Positions 52,056 through 61,685 of a stretch of 64,000 bases of DNA are shown in pieces. Location: the NCBI GenBank assembly GCA_009377605.1, contig WHTT01000009.1, forward strand, positions 48,043-112,042, written 5' to 3'. The stretch is from Luteitalea sp. GTDB lineage: Bacteria > Acidobacteriota > Vicinamibacteria > Vicinamibacterales > Vicinamibacteraceae. How positions within the stretch are numbered: the first letter of the stretch is position 1; each line of letters begins with the position of its first letter. Both the position numbers and the translations under genes were made by a program. The notes under the pieces were generated by a model. That model was not told the DNA's origin. It did not search any database and saw only the letters and a program-made list of their open reading frames with translations.

Positions 52056-52688
52056 CTATGCTTTGACGCCGTTGACGAAGAGGCCTACAACCGGCTCGAC
52101 CATGGACACGAGCGAGTAACGTCGGCGGCTGAGGATCCAATTCGTGGCCATTTCGTCCAGCGCGCCGAAGAAGATCTTCGCCCCGATGGTTGCGCTGAGA
52201 TCAGGGCGAAAGACGCCTCGCTGCTGGCCGTCGGCAATGACTGATCGGATGATGCCGAGATACTCACGCAGCCGGGTCGTCGAGAACCGTTCCATGAACT
52301 TGGTGGACTGTCGTAGCTCGACTTGAAAGACAACCGCAAGGCGGCGATCACGTCCCAGACGCTCGAGGTGCAGCGTGGCAATCGTTCGCAGTCGTTCGAC
52401 CGGATCGCCCACGCCAGCTAGGGCGGCCCGCCCCTCTGCAATGGCGTCGCCCATCGTCCGCTCGAAGATCGAGATCAGGAGGTCGTCTTTGTTACGGAAA
52501 TAGAGGTAGACGGTCCCTGCGGCAACCCCGGCGCTTCTGGCGACGTCAGCCACCTGAGCATTGAAGAAGCCGCGCTCGGCAAAGACACGGGCGGCGGCGC
52601 GCAGGATGACATCTCGCTTGTCGCTCCGCGCGGCTGGCGTGCGGGCGGTGACGAGGCGAGGCGTGCGGTCAACGGCTGGGACGGGCAT
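52056..52688 (-). CDS. TetR-family regulator, FadR-like
   Basis: A 210-residue protein starting ATG 52688. The helix-turn-helix VADVARSAGVAAGTVYLYFRNKDDLL is typical of TetR, and the C-terminal domain is helical. The longer start at 52721 is rejected because it lies inside the operator. The genes downstream encode beta-oxidation enzymes, and the adjacent palindrome matches the FadR-type site, so it probably represses these genes until acyl-CoA binds. Confidence 0.88.
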   Translation of the reverse strand: MPVPAVDRTPRLVTARTPAARSDKRDVILRAAARVFAERGFFNAQVADVARSAGVAAGTVYLYFRNKDDLLISIFERTMGDAIAEGRAALAGVGDPVERLRTIATLHLERLGRDRRLAVVFQVELRQSTKFMERFSTTRLREYLGIIRSVIADGQQRGVFRPDLSATIGAKIFFGALDEMATNWILSRRRYSLVSMVEPVVGLFVNGVKA

Positions 52689-52704
52689 GGCGTCAGGGCT
52701 AGTT

Positions 52705-52728
52705 GATGAATGACTGTTCATTCATCAT
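52705..52728. promoter_or_regulatory. FadR-like operator (TGATGAATGA-CTGT-TCATTCATCA)
   Basis: A perfect 10-bp inverted repeat with a 4-nt spacer just upstream of the TetR gene. TGAATGA-N4-TCATTCA is the consensus recognised by Bacillus-type FadR regulators. It suggests autoregulation. Confidence 0.8.
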
Positions 52729-52800
52729 ACGTGTCCTTCTAGAAGACCGTCAAGCGCTACCACAGCGCGACGCCGTGGTAGAATGCGCCGCCACACCTCC

Positions 52801-52891
52801 CAACGGTCGCCTCGGCAAGGCAGACCGACCGTGGTGGGCGGCTCGTTCAGCGAACGCGCGGCGGTAGGGTCGCCTCGCCCAGGCGGCCGCG
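52801..52891. repeat. Degenerate GTAGGG/CCGCCTCGCC...GGCGG element before the TonB receptor
   Basis: Two partial copies: a CGCCTCGGCAAGGCA region and GGTAGGGTCGCCTCGCCCAGGCGGCC at the end. The palindrome carries several mismatches. Confidence 0.6.
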
Positions 52892-52918
52892 AGGAGTTGC
52901 GCGTGTGAAGGAGGAGCT

Positions 52919-55900
52919 ATGCTGCGCTCGGTCCTACGCGTTCTGTCGTGCGCCTTGGTGAGTGGTTTGCTCGCCGCGCCCCTCGCGGCTCAGTCCCGCG
53001 CGACCTCCGCCGATCTCACCGGCATCGTCCACGATGCATCCGGCGGAGTGGTCAGTGGCGCGACCGTGACCGCCACGAACGTCGCAACCAACGTTCGGCG
53101 ATCCGCGGCGACGACCGACCTCGGGCGTTACACGATTCCGGTGCTGCCGCCCGGCACGTACACCGTGGCGGTAGAGCATCCGGGCTTCACGGCGGAGATG
53201 CGAGAGGGGGTCGTGCTCGAGCTTGGCGCCACCGTCGCCGTCGATGTCGTGCTGCAAGTGGCGGGCACCCAGGAGTCCGTGACGGTCCGCACCACGCCGC
53301 CGCTGGTCGACACGCGACAGACCAGCGTGGCGACGGTCGTCTCCGAGCGACAGATCGAGAGCCTTCCGACCAACGGGCGCAATTTCATCGCGTTTGCCAT
53401 GCTGACCCCCAATGTCTCGAACGACCAGACACCGCAGCAAGGGGCGTCCGCCACCTCCGGCCTCACATTTGGCGGCCAGCACGCCCGATCGAACAATCTG
53501 ACGGTCGACGGCCTGGACAACAACGACGCGACAATCGGCGGTGTGCGTGCGACGTTCAGCCAGGAAGCCGTTCGCGAGTTCCAGGTGCTCACCAGCTCGT
53601 ACTCGGCCGAGTTCGGCAAGGCCTCGGCGGGCCTGGTCAACATCGTCACGAAGAGCGGGACGAACAGCGCGGCGGGCGACGTGTTTTTCTATGCGCGTGA
53701 CGATGGGTTGAACGCCAGGAATTACTTCGAGAAGTTCGATCCGGCGGGAAGGCCGATCGAGCAGGACAAGGCGCCCTACGCGCAGAAGCAGTACGGAGGC
53801 ATCCTTGGCGGTCCCATCAAGCGGGATCGCACCTTCTTCTTCACGTCGTTCGAGCGGCTCGACATCGAAGCGAACAACTTCGTCAACGTCGACAATCGTA
53901 CCCCGGTCAGCGTGCTTGGTGCCTCACCATGCGCGGAGGGCAGCACGGCCTGCACACCGGCGCGACTGATCAACGACACGGGATTTCCCATCGACGTCGG
54001 TCACGTACCCTATCGTGTGGAGACCAACTCCTTCCTTGTCAAGGTCGACCACCAGCTCTCGACCGGCCAGGCGCTCACGCTGCGCTACAACTACGGCGAC
54101 GCCATCAACGAGAACATCGAGCCGTTCGGCGGCAACGTGGCGCGAAGCCGTGGCGCCATCCTCGACAGTGAGGATCATGTCTTGGGGGTGTCGCACACGG
54201 CGGTGCCCTCGAGCCGGATGGCGCATGAGCTGCGCTTCCAATACGCGCGGCGCGACCAGGAGGTGAACGCGCTCGATCCCGCGTGTGGCGGCTCTTGTCT
54301 CGCCGAGGATCAGGGCGGGCCGACGGCCGAGATCATTGGCGTGGCCAGCTTTGGACGGCATCGCTTCACGCCTCAACCGCGCCTCAACGAACGCTACCAG
54401 GTGGTCGACACGCTCAGCTTCTTCGCGGGTCGCCACCAGATCAAGACGGGCTTCGACTTCAACTACATCGACCACCTCGAGCAGGCGCTGCCGCTCCACT
54501 TTGGCGGCCGTTACATCTTTACCGATCTCAGTGCCCAACAAGCGGCGTCTCTCGGCGTCGAGGGCCCCCTCTCTGCAATCCAGGCGTTCGCGCTTGGCCT
54601 CCCGGTCCGCTACATCCAGGGATATGGGAACGCGAGCAAGCCGTACCCATCCGGCGACCTGTCGCTCTTCGTGCAGGACGACTGGCGGACGGATCGCGTC
54701 ACGCTGAAGCTCGGCGTGCGGTATCAACGTCAGTTCTGGCCCGATGTGACGTATCGAGTTGCTGGTGTTGCCGAGTCGTACGGCTTTCCAAGCGACAGTA
54801 ATAACCTCGCACCACGCATGGCCCTGGCGTGGGACCCGAACGGCCGCGGTGAGACCAATCTGCACGCGGCGTGGGGACTCTTCTACGACAACCACGTCAC
54901 GGGCATGCTCGGCATTGCGGACATTGTCGACGGCGATCCGGACGGCCTCCGCACCCTTGTTGCCCCGCCGCCCCTCTCACTCATCGCGTGGCGCGCGCCC
55001 GAGCGGCGGCTCTCAGAAGCGGACGCGCGGCGGCTCTTCGGCGCGTTTCCGAGCCTCGAGATTGCCGTCGATCCGGGCCTCCAGACACCGTACGCGCATC
55101 AGGCCTCGATTGGACTCGACCAGCAGCTGCCGGGTCAGATGGCGTTGGCCATCAACTACCTGTACGTCAGAGGCTTCAACCAGGTGGGGACGATCGACTA
55201 CAACCCCCTCGTCTCTGCACTCGGGCCGAACCGTCGACCGCTCGATGTTGGGGCAGTTCCCGGCTCGTCTGCCTCGGTGCTGCAGTACACCTCGTATGGC
55301 CGGACGTGGTATCAGGGAATCTCGGTAGCGTTGAGGAAGCGCTTCAGTCACCAGATGGAGCTCCTTGCAAGCTACACGCTCTCGAAGGCCGAGGACGATA
55401 CAACCGACTTCCAGACAGCCTTCCTGCCCGAGCACAACGGCCGCGGACGCGATCCCAACGATCCCACCGGCCTTCCGCTTGGCTTCGATCGCGACAGCGA
55501 GCGCGGGCCGTCGCTCCAGGACCAGCGGCACCGATTCGTGTTCAGCGGGCTTTTCGTCGTTCCAGGCGACGTGCACCTCTCGTCCATCGTGGCGCTCGCA
55601 TCTGGCCGCCCCTACAGCATTCTCGCCGGGGTCGACTTGAACGGCGACGGTGACGGCGGCGCCTTTCCGCCCGACAGGCCACGCACGAACCCCGCTGACC
55701 CGACCACCAGCATCGGCAGAAACGCTGGTGTCCTCCCCATGCACGCCACCGTCGATCTCAGGATCGCCCGACGCTTTCCATTGGGCGGCCGCGTCAAGCT
55801 CGAAGCCATCGTGGAGGTCTTCAATCTCTTCAACCGTGCCAACTATACCGACGTGCAGAACATCTTCGGCCCCGGCCGTTACCCCTCTGATCCGCTACCA

Positions 55901-55969
55901 ACGTTCGGCCAGTTCACCCAGGCCGGGTCGCCGCGGCAGGCGCAGGTCGCGGCCAAGGTGCTGTTTTAG
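52919..55969 (+). CDS. Oar-like TonB-dependent receptor with carboxypeptidase-regulatory domain
   Basis: A 1016-residue outer-membrane protein with an AAGGAGGAG ribosome binding site. A signal peptide (about 1-24, ending APLAAQ) is followed by a carboxypeptidase-regulatory-like beta-sandwich (about 28-115, TGIVHDASGGVVSGATVTAT). A plug domain (about 125-240, with GRNFIAFAMLTPN and GLDNNDATIGGV) and a 22-strand type barrel up to the terminal Phe complete it. It imports large ligands or takes part in protein export. No ligand is evident; the next gene encodes a cell-wall hydrolase fusion. Confidence 0.93.
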   Translation: MLRSVLRVLSCALVSGLLAAPLAAQSRATSADLTGIVHDASGGVVSGATVTATNVATNVRRSAATTDLGRYTIPVLPPGTYTVAVEHPGFTAEMREGVVLELGATVAVDVVLQVAGTQESVTVRTTPPLVDTRQTSVATVVSERQIESLPTNGRNFIAFAMLTPNVSNDQTPQQGASATSGLTFGGQHARSNNLTVDGLDNNDATIGGVRATFSQEAVREFQVLTSSYSAEFGKASAGLVNIVTKSGTNSAAGDVFFYARDDGLNARNYFEKFDPAGRPIEQDKAPYAQKQYGGILGGPIKRDRTFFFTSFERLDIEANNFVNVDNRTPVSVLGASPCAEGSTACTPARLINDTGFPIDVGHVPYRVETNSFLVKVDHQLSTGQALTLRYNYGDAINENIEPFGGNVARSRGAILDSEDHVLGVSHTAVPSSRMAHELRFQYARRDQEVNALDPACGGSCLAEDQGGPTAEIIGVASFGRHRFTPQPRLNERYQVVDTLSFFAGRHQIKTGFDFNYIDHLEQALPLHFGGRYIFTDLSAQQAASLGVEGPLSAIQAFALGLPVRYIQGYGNASKPYPSGDLSLFVQDDWRTDRVTLKLGVRYQRQFWPDVTYRVAGVAESYGFPSDSNNLAPRMALAWDPNGRGETNLHAAWGLFYDNHVTGMLGIADIVDGDPDGLRTLVAPPPLSLIAWRAPERRLSEADARRLFGAFPSLEIAVDPGLQTPYAHQASIGLDQQLPGQMALAINYLYVRGFNQVGTIDYNPLVSALGPNRRPLDVGAVPGSSASVLQYTSYGRTWYQGISVALRKRFSHQMELLASYTLSKAEDDTTDFQTAFLPEHNGRGRDPNDPTGLPLGFDRDSERGPSLQDQRHRFVFSGLFVVPGDVHLSSIVALASGRPYSILAGVDLNGDGDGGAFPPDRPRTNPADPTTSIGRNAGVLPMHATVDLRIARRFPLGGRVKLEAIVEVFNLFNRANYTDVQNIFGPGRYPSDPLPTFGQFTQAGSPRQAQVAAKVLF

Positions 55970-55972
55970 GGT

Positions 55973-56130
55973 GAGAGGGTGCGGGGGTGACAGGGTGACG
56001 AGGTGACACGGTGATGCGGGCTGTTTCTGGCGTATGTGGGACGTCTCGAGGGTGCCGCGTCGAAGACCTAAAGCCCACGCCCACCCGCACACCTTGTCAC
56101 CCCGTCACCGTGTCACCCTGTCACCCCTGC
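55973..56130. repeat. GGGTGACAGGGTGAC tandem units and their inverse (GTCACCCTGTCACC)
   Basis: About four GGTGACA-type units directly after the receptor gene (55973-56005), and four GTCACC-type units at 56095-56127. They can pair to form a long stem. The interval between them holds no gene. Confidence 0.85.
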
Positions 56131-56158
56131 ACGACCCGCTTCTTCGTGACGGCCCCCG

Positions 56159-56164
56159 TATAAT
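56159..56164 (+). promoter_or_regulatory. TATAAT -10 box placing the start at the ATG of the fusion gene
   Basis: TATAAT at 56159-56164 lies 7 nt before the ATG at 56172, so transcription could begin at the A of this codon and give a leaderless mRNA. No clear -35 sequence. It supports 56172 over the ATG at 56163 as the start. Confidence 0.4.
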
Positions 56165-56171
56165 GCCCCCC

Positions 56172-58601
56172 ATGAGTGGTCGTACCGATCGACGCCGGAA
56201 TCCTCTGTTCCTGTGCTTACTTGTGCTGTGGGTGACTGCGGCGAATCCTGCTCGCGTCACCGGTGCGGTCGACGAGCAGCGCCTCGAGCGGATCGACGAG
56301 CTCGTCGAGCGGGCCATTGCCGAGGGTCAGCTCCCTGGCGCCGTCATCATCGTCGGGCGGGACGATGACACGATCTACAAGAAAGCGTTCGGCAATCGTG
56401 CGCTCCAGCCGGAGGTCGAGCCGATGGACGAGGACACCATCTTCGATGTTGCATCGCTCACCAAGGTAATGGCCACGACGACGAGCGTGATGCGTCTTCT
56501 TGAAGAAGCACAGCTGCACCTCCACGATCGTGTTGCCACCTACGTCCCGGAGTTCGGAAAGTACGGCAAAGAAGAGATCACGATTCGCCATTTACTGACG
56601 CACATGTCGGGACTGAGGCCGGATCTCGACTTGGCGTTCGAGTGGCGCGGCTCGGACGAGGCCATTCGGCTCGCCACCGAGGAGGTGCCAATCGCGCGAC
56701 CCGACGAGCGCTTCATCTACAGCGACATCAACTTCTTTCTGCTCGGGGACATCGTGCGCCGCGTGAGTGGGATGCCACTCGACCGCTACGCGCGTGAGCA
56801 CATCTTCGAGCCCCTGGGCATGGACGATACGATGTTCCTGCCACCAGCGGAGCTCCGAGCGCGGGTGGCTCCCACCGAGCTGTGCACGCCGTTCGGCTGG
56901 CCTTGCCACGGGCCGAATCAGCGCATGCTGCGTGGAGTCGTTCATGATCCAACCTCCCGAAGGATGGGCGGTGTGGCGGGACACGCCGGGCTGTTCACGA
57001 CGGCGGAGGATCTCGAGCGCTTTGCTCGGATGCTCCTGAACGGAGGCACACTGGGCCGCACGCGTATCTTGTCGCCGCTCACGGTACGCCTGATGACGAG
57101 GCCCCAGACGCCGCCGACCCAGCAGAACGCTCGCGGCTTCGGCTGGGATATCGACTCGACGTTCTCCCGGAACCGCGGTGCGCTCCTTCCGCTTGGGTCC
57201 TTTGGTCATACGGGATTCACGGGAGGATCGTTGTGGGTCGATCCAGCCACCCGCGAGTACGTTGTCTTTCTCTCCAATCGCGTGCATCCGGTAGGCAAGG
57301 GAGATGTCAACACGTTGCGTGCCGACGTGGCCACGGTTGCGGCGTCGGCGCTCGAGGATGTCGATGACGAGGCGCTGGAGCGGGCCGATCGAATGCGAGC
57401 GGCCTTTGTTGGCCGATCTCCCGGTCGGCTGCTGGAGCCAGATCCCGTCGAGTCACCAGCCTCCGGGTTGCCTGCCGTGCTGACCGGGATCGATATTCTT
57501 CGTGCCGAGCAGTTCAAGCGGTTGGCGCGGCGCCGGATTGGCCTGGTGACGAACCACACGGGCCGCGCCCGCGACCGCGCGAGCACGATTGACCTCCTCC
57601 ACAACGCGCCGAACCTCACGGTGATCGCGTTGTTCAGCCCGGAGCACGGCATCCGCGGCGTCCTGGATGAGAAGGTCTCCTCATCGCGAGATCAGAAGAC
57701 CGGGCTGCCAATTTACTCACTGTACGGCGACACGCGCCGGCCAACGAGCGAGATGCTCCAGGGCATCGACACGCTCGTCGTCGACATCCAAGATGTTGGC
57801 GCCCGTTTCTACACCTATACGACGAGCATGGCGTATGTGATGGAGGAGGCGGCGAGGCGGAAGATCGAAGTCGTCGTTCTGGATCGCCCCAACCCAATTG
57901 GCGGGTGGCAGATCGAAGGTCCGGTACAGGATGCGGCGGCGATGGGCTTTACGGGGTACTTCCCAATGCCCATCCGCCACGGGCTCACGTTTGGAGAGCT
58001 GGCGCGTCTCTTCAACGCGGAGAACAAGATTCGCGCGAAGCTGAGCGTCGTCGAAATGGAGCACTGGCGCCGCGACGCCTGGTTCGATGAGACGGGGCAA
58101 CCGTGGACGAACCCGTCGCCCAACATGCGCAATATGTACCAGGCGGCGCTCTACACGGGCGTGGGTGCCATCGAGGGCACGAACATCTCGGTAGGGCGCG
58201 GCACCGACACGCCCTTCGAGCACGTTGGCGCACCCTGGATCGACGGCAATCGGCTGGCAGAGGAGCTCAATGCGCGTGCTCTGCCCGGAGTGCGCTTTTA
58301 CCCGGTCTCCTTCACGCCGACGTCGAGCAAGTACGCGAACGAGCGATGCGAAGGTGTTTTCATCATCGTCACGGATCGCGAGGCGCTGGAGCCCGTCCGC
58401 GTTGGCCTCGAAATCGCGTCGGCGCTCGCGCGTCTCTACCCCGCGCAGTACGAGCTCGAACGAGCACGCACCTTGTTCGGCTCGGAAGATCTCATCGTTC
58501 GCGTTCGGAAGGGTGATGACCCGGCCGACATCGCTGCGTCGTGGGCGGAGGGTGAGGCGCGTTGGCGGCTGAAGCGCGCTCCGTACCTGATCTATCGTTA
58601 G
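56172..58601 (+). CDS. Serine beta-lactamase-fold / NamZ (DUF1343, GH171) fusion protein
   Basis: About 809 residues. A signal peptide is followed by a class C beta-lactamase/D-aminopeptidase-type domain (about 30-385) with catalytic SLTK (FDVASLTKVMAT), YSDINFF and HTGFTGGSLW. From about 420 there is a DUF1343 domain with GLVTNHTGRARDRASTIDLL, FSPEHGIRG, IDTLVVDIQDVGARFYTYTT and NPIGGWQ. NamZ enzymes are exo-beta-N-acetylmuramidases. The fusion could strip peptides and release MurNAc from peptidoglycan fragments. Transcribed in the same direction as the TonB receptor. Confidence 0.9.
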   Translation: MSGRTDRRRNPLFLCLLVLWVTAANPARVTGAVDEQRLERIDELVERAIAEGQLPGAVIIVGRDDDTIYKKAFGNRALQPEVEPMDEDTIFDVASLTKVMATTTSVMRLLEEAQLHLHDRVATYVPEFGKYGKEEITIRHLLTHMSGLRPDLDLAFEWRGSDEAIRLATEEVPIARPDERFIYSDINFFLLGDIVRRVSGMPLDRYAREHIFEPLGMDDTMFLPPAELRARVAPTELCTPFGWPCHGPNQRMLRGVVHDPTSRRMGGVAGHAGLFTTAEDLERFARMLLNGGTLGRTRILSPLTVRLMTRPQTPPTQQNARGFGWDIDSTFSRNRGALLPLGSFGHTGFTGGSLWVDPATREYVVFLSNRVHPVGKGDVNTLRADVATVAASALEDVDDEALERADRMRAAFVGRSPGRLLEPDPVESPASGLPAVLTGIDILRAEQFKRLARRRIGLVTNHTGRARDRASTIDLLHNAPNLTVIALFSPEHGIRGVLDEKVSSSRDQKTGLPIYSLYGDTRRPTSEMLQGIDTLVVDIQDVGARFYTYTTSMAYVMEEAARRKIEVVVLDRPNPIGGWQIEGPVQDAAAMGFTGYFPMPIRHGLTFGELARLFNAENKIRAKLSVVEMEHWRRDAWFDETGQPWTNPSPNMRNMYQAALYTGVGAIEGTNISVGRGTDTPFEHVGAPWIDGNRLAEELNARALPGVRFYPVSFTPTSSKYANERCEGVFIIVTDREALEPVRVGLEIASALARLYPAQYELERARTLFGSEDLIVRVRKGDDPADIAASWAEGEARWRLKRAPYLIYR

Positions 58602-59011
58602 TGATAGAGCATCAGGTAGACGATGACGCCAGTGACCGACACGTAGAGCCAGATGGGTAGCGTCCATCGCGCGATCGCACGGTGCCGATCGAACCGGCGA
58701 CCGAGCGCACGGCTGAGCGTAATCAAGGCAAGCGGCGGGACAGTAGCCGCGAGGACGGTGTGCGTGAGCAGGATGCCGAAGTAAACGGTTCGGATCCATC
58801 CTTCGCCCGGGAAAGGCTTGGACCCGACTTGCGCGTGGTAGACGAGATAGCTGATGAGGAAGAGCACTGACGTCCCAAATGCGGCGACCATGCACACCCG
58901 GTGGCGCGAGATGCTCTTGCGACGGATGAAGTAGAAACCAGCGACGAGGAGGCATGCCGCGGCCGCATTGAGCGTTGCGTTGACGGTGGGGAGGAGTGTG
59001 ACGTCGAACAT
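58598..59011 (-). CDS. DUF420 membrane protein
   Basis: A 137-residue protein from ATG 59011 with four hydrophobic segments. The conserved YHAQVGSKPFPGEGWIRTVYFGILLTHTV carries the family's invariant His residues. DUF420 proteins are found beside cytochrome oxidase assembly genes, as here, where heme o synthase is encoded just upstream. Its stop codon overlaps the end of the opposing fusion gene. Confidence 0.85.
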   Translation of the reverse strand: MFDVTLLPTVNATLNAAAACLLVAGFYFIRRKSISRHRVCMVAAFGTSVLFLISYLVYHAQVGSKPFPGEGWIRTVYFGILLTHTVLAATVPPLALITLSRALGRRFDRHRAIARWTLPIWLYVSVTGVIVYLMLYH

Positions 59012-59040
59012 GGAGCGCGCCCCGCTTACCAGCGGAGCCT

Positions 59041-59940
59041 TTATAGCTGCAGCAGCCCGTCGACGACGAGCACGCCACAGAGGAGCGGTAAGTACAGAAT
59101 CGAGGCCAAGAAGAGCCGCCGGGCTTCGCTCCGTGTCCGGCGGCGCGCAAACCTGAGGCTGAGCCAGAGGAATAGCGCGCTCAACACGAGCGCGGTGGCG
59201 AAGTACATGGGCCCGCTGAGACCAGCCAGCGAGGGCGTCAAGCTCACCGGGAACAAGGCGGCGGCGTACGCGACGGTTTGCCGCGCCGTACTGCGCCCAT
59301 CGGGCTCGGCGACCGGCAGCACCGCGAACCCGGCGCGCGCGTACTCGTCGCGACAGAGCCAGGCTATCGCGAGGAAGTGCGGCATCTGCCACAGGAATAC
59401 GATGGCAAACAGCAGCCAGCCCTCACGCGAGAGTGAGTTGGTGGCTGCCGCCCACCCGATCAAGGCAGGCAAGGCACCGGGCACGGCACCGACGACCGTT
59501 GCCAATGACGTGCGCGATTTCAGCGGCGTGTACACGAGCACGTAGCTCAGATGCGTGGCGAGCGCGATGCCAGCCGCCAGCCCATTGACGAACAGCGCGA
59601 GCTGGACCAGCCCCATCGCCGAGATGGCCGCCGCGAACGCGCCAGCCTCGACTACCCCGATTCGTCCCGCTGGCAGCGGTCGATTCCGCGTTCGCGCCAT
59701 GAGCGCGTCGACGTCGCGCTCGAGCAGCATGTTGAACGCCGACGCGCCGCCGGCGACCAGCGCCGTCCCCACAATCGTGTGCAGCAGGGGCGCCATCTCG
59801 ATAGCGCCGCGGGCGCCAAGGCAATAGGCCGCCGCGGTGGTCGCTATGACCAAAAGGTTGAGCCGTGGCTTGGCCAGCTCGAGATAATCGGCAGCGCGGC
59901 CCTGCGCGGGCGCCGAGGCGAGCACACCGGATTTCGACAA
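59041..59940 (-). CDS. ctaB: Protoheme IX farnesyltransferase (heme o synthase)
   Basis: About 299 residues with nine hydrophobic segments. The prenyl-diphosphate/Mg site NMLLERDVDALMARTRNRPLP is near the N-terminal third, and a second Asp-containing loop (WLCRDEYARAGF) follows. It attaches a farnesyl chain to heme b to make heme o for cytochrome oxidases. The start is uncertain: TTG 59940 follows GAGGA; GTG 59925 is an alternative. Longer in-frame starts lack family sequence. Confidence 0.9.
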   Translation of the reverse strand: MSKSGVLASAPAQGRAADYLELAKPRLNLLVIATTAAAYCLGARGAIEMAPLLHTIVGTALVAGGASAFNMLLERDVDALMARTRNRPLPAGRIGVVEAGAFAAAISAMGLVQLALFVNGLAAGIALATHLSYVLVYTPLKSRTSLATVVGAVPGALPALIGWAAATNSLSREGWLLFAIVFLWQMPHFLAIAWLCRDEYARAGFAVLPVAEPDGRSTARQTVAYAAALFPVSLTPSLAGLSGPMYFATALVLSALFLWLSLRFARRRTRSEARRLFLASILYLPLLCGVLVVDGLLQL

Positions 59941-60216
59941 ACCGAGGATCCTCAGGGATGTGAGAAGTGGGAGCGACGGGCCTGAAGGCCCCCTCGCTAC
60001 ATACTCGAGCCCGGGCGTCCTGCTGGGCCAAGCTGGCCGAGGCCGAGACACGACGAGCCTACGTTGATTATAGACGACCGGCCACAGGGCGCAGGAATGA
60101 CGGCGCAGACGTCCTTTCGCCCGCGCTGCGCCCCTCCTCACCCGCCTCCCGCCTCCCGCCTCCCGTCACCCGTCACTCGCCACTCGCTGCTCGCCACCGT
60201 CACTCGTCACTGTTCT
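59941..60216. other. Gap between ctaB and M23 gene with CTCCCGC and TCACTCGTCACT repeats
   Basis: No gene. About 60140-60165 has repeated CTCCCGC units and 60170-60210 has TCACTCG/GTCACT units, the same as those at 18126-18262. Promoter elements for ctaB must be here but none is clear. Confidence 0.45.
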
Positions 60217-61599
60217 TTACGACGTTGGCGCGATCTTGGCTCCTGCCTCACGGAGCTTCCGAAGGATCCGGTCCTCGATCCACTGTGGGCTCCACCAGTC
60301 GATGGCTGTGACCGGGCGGCCGTGCAGCAGCATCGTGAAATGCAAGTGGTCACCCGCGGCGAGCCCAGTGATGTCGGTGGTCCCCATCTGTTCGTCCTTG
60401 TCAACCATTTCCCCTTCCTTGACGCGCAGCTCGTGCAGATGGCCATAGAGCGACTGGACGCCCATCCCGTGATCGAGGATGACGCAGTTACCGTAGATAC
60501 CGAAATACCGAGCGAGCACAACGCGACCGCGATTGGCGGCAACGACCGGCGAATGCGGCAGCGAGGCGAGGTCGAAGCCGAGGTGCACCTGCTGATCGAC
60601 TTCCTTGCCTTGATAGAAGTACGTGCGGTGGTCGGCGAATCCTGATTCGACACCCGTGTTCACCATCTGTTTGAAAGGGCCGCGCCAAAGGATGGTCGGT
60701 GCCGTCTTCTGCGAGAGCGCGGCGATCTCCTCGGCATTCTTCTGCCGTAGGTCGCGATTGATCATAAGGAATGCTTCGAGCACGTTATCCGGATTCGGAA
60801 TCTTGAAGTCAGGCGTATTCTGCAGGATGGCCGGGACGACTCGCCGCATGAATCCCTCTTGGAGCTGGATGCGACTGCTTCGAAACCGCTTGGGGAAAAC
60901 GCGATGATCCAGATCCGCGAGCCCCTCGTTGCCTGCCGAGTCTCGTGCAAAGACTGAAATCTGGACGTCGGGTGTCTGGTCGTGGAGGACGGCGAAGAAC
61001 GCCATCCTGAGCGAGCGGTCGGTGTCTGGAATGCCGGCGCCGGATGCCGGATAGCTTGGATAGTCGATGTCGCCGACCCGGACGCCGGATACCGCATCAG
61101 CCGGCTTCACGCGATAGAGCACGACCTCAGAGCCGCCGAGGTTGATGAAATGATGCAGTGAGGTGACCGCAATCTGCGGCGGCACCAGCCGCACCTCCAG
61201 GTCTTGCGTCGTCACGCTGTCCACGGTGCGAAGGCCGAACAGCACGGCAAGCGACGCGCGAACCACGAGCCGCGCCGGCTCCTGCGCCAACGACGGGACG
61301 TTCCGCCGGCCGACCGTTCCACGCACCCGCGTGCCTTCGCCCTCCAACGCCATCTGCGCATCGCCCCGATTCGAGAGGCTGAAAATCGGGTACGACTGTC
61401 CCTCCTGCTCGAGGGCGATCTCCAGGCCCTCGAGCCGATTCGGCTGTGCGTTCACGATGACGTCGAACGGTGACGCATGACCGATGGCGCCCTTGGGATT
61501 GCGGATCGCGACCTTGGGGCCTTCCAGCTTACCGGCGCCATACCAGACAGCCCCGGCCAGCACGACGAACAGCAGGAGCGACAACAGGAAATTGCGCAT
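60217..61599 (-). CDS. M23-family metallopeptidase with N-terminal membrane anchor
   Basis: A 460-residue protein from ATG 61599. A single hydrophobic segment (FLLSLLLFVVLAGAVWYGAG) anchors it in the membrane. The large periplasmic domain ends in a LytM domain with the zinc ligands H-x-x-x-D (QVHLGFDLA) and H-x-H (AGDHLHFTM). It would cut peptidoglycan peptide crosslinks. The central part (about 50-310) is an unrecognised region with Ig-like segments. Confidence 0.88.
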   Translation of the reverse strand: MRNFLLSLLLFVVLAGAVWYGAGKLEGPKVAIRNPKGAIGHASPFDVIVNAQPNRLEGLEIALEQEGQSYPIFSLSNRGDAQMALEGEGTRVRGTVGRRNVPSLAQEPARLVVRASLAVLFGLRTVDSVTTQDLEVRLVPPQIAVTSLHHFINLGGSEVVLYRVKPADAVSGVRVGDIDYPSYPASGAGIPDTDRSLRMAFFAVLHDQTPDVQISVFARDSAGNEGLADLDHRVFPKRFRSSRIQLQEGFMRRVVPAILQNTPDFKIPNPDNVLEAFLMINRDLRQKNAEEIAALSQKTAPTILWRGPFKQMVNTGVESGFADHRTYFYQGKEVDQQVHLGFDLASLPHSPVVAANRGRVVLARYFGIYGNCVILDHGMGVQSLYGHLHELRVKEGEMVDKDEQMGTTDITGLAAGDHLHFTMLLHGRPVTAIDWWSPQWIEDRILRKLREAGAKIAPTS

Positions 61600-61685
61600 G
61601 TGCTGGATGATAATGTACACGCAAGGAACGAGACTTGCCCCGACCGCGCCGCCTCGGCTAGACTTGAGGATTCTTGCCCCTGCGG

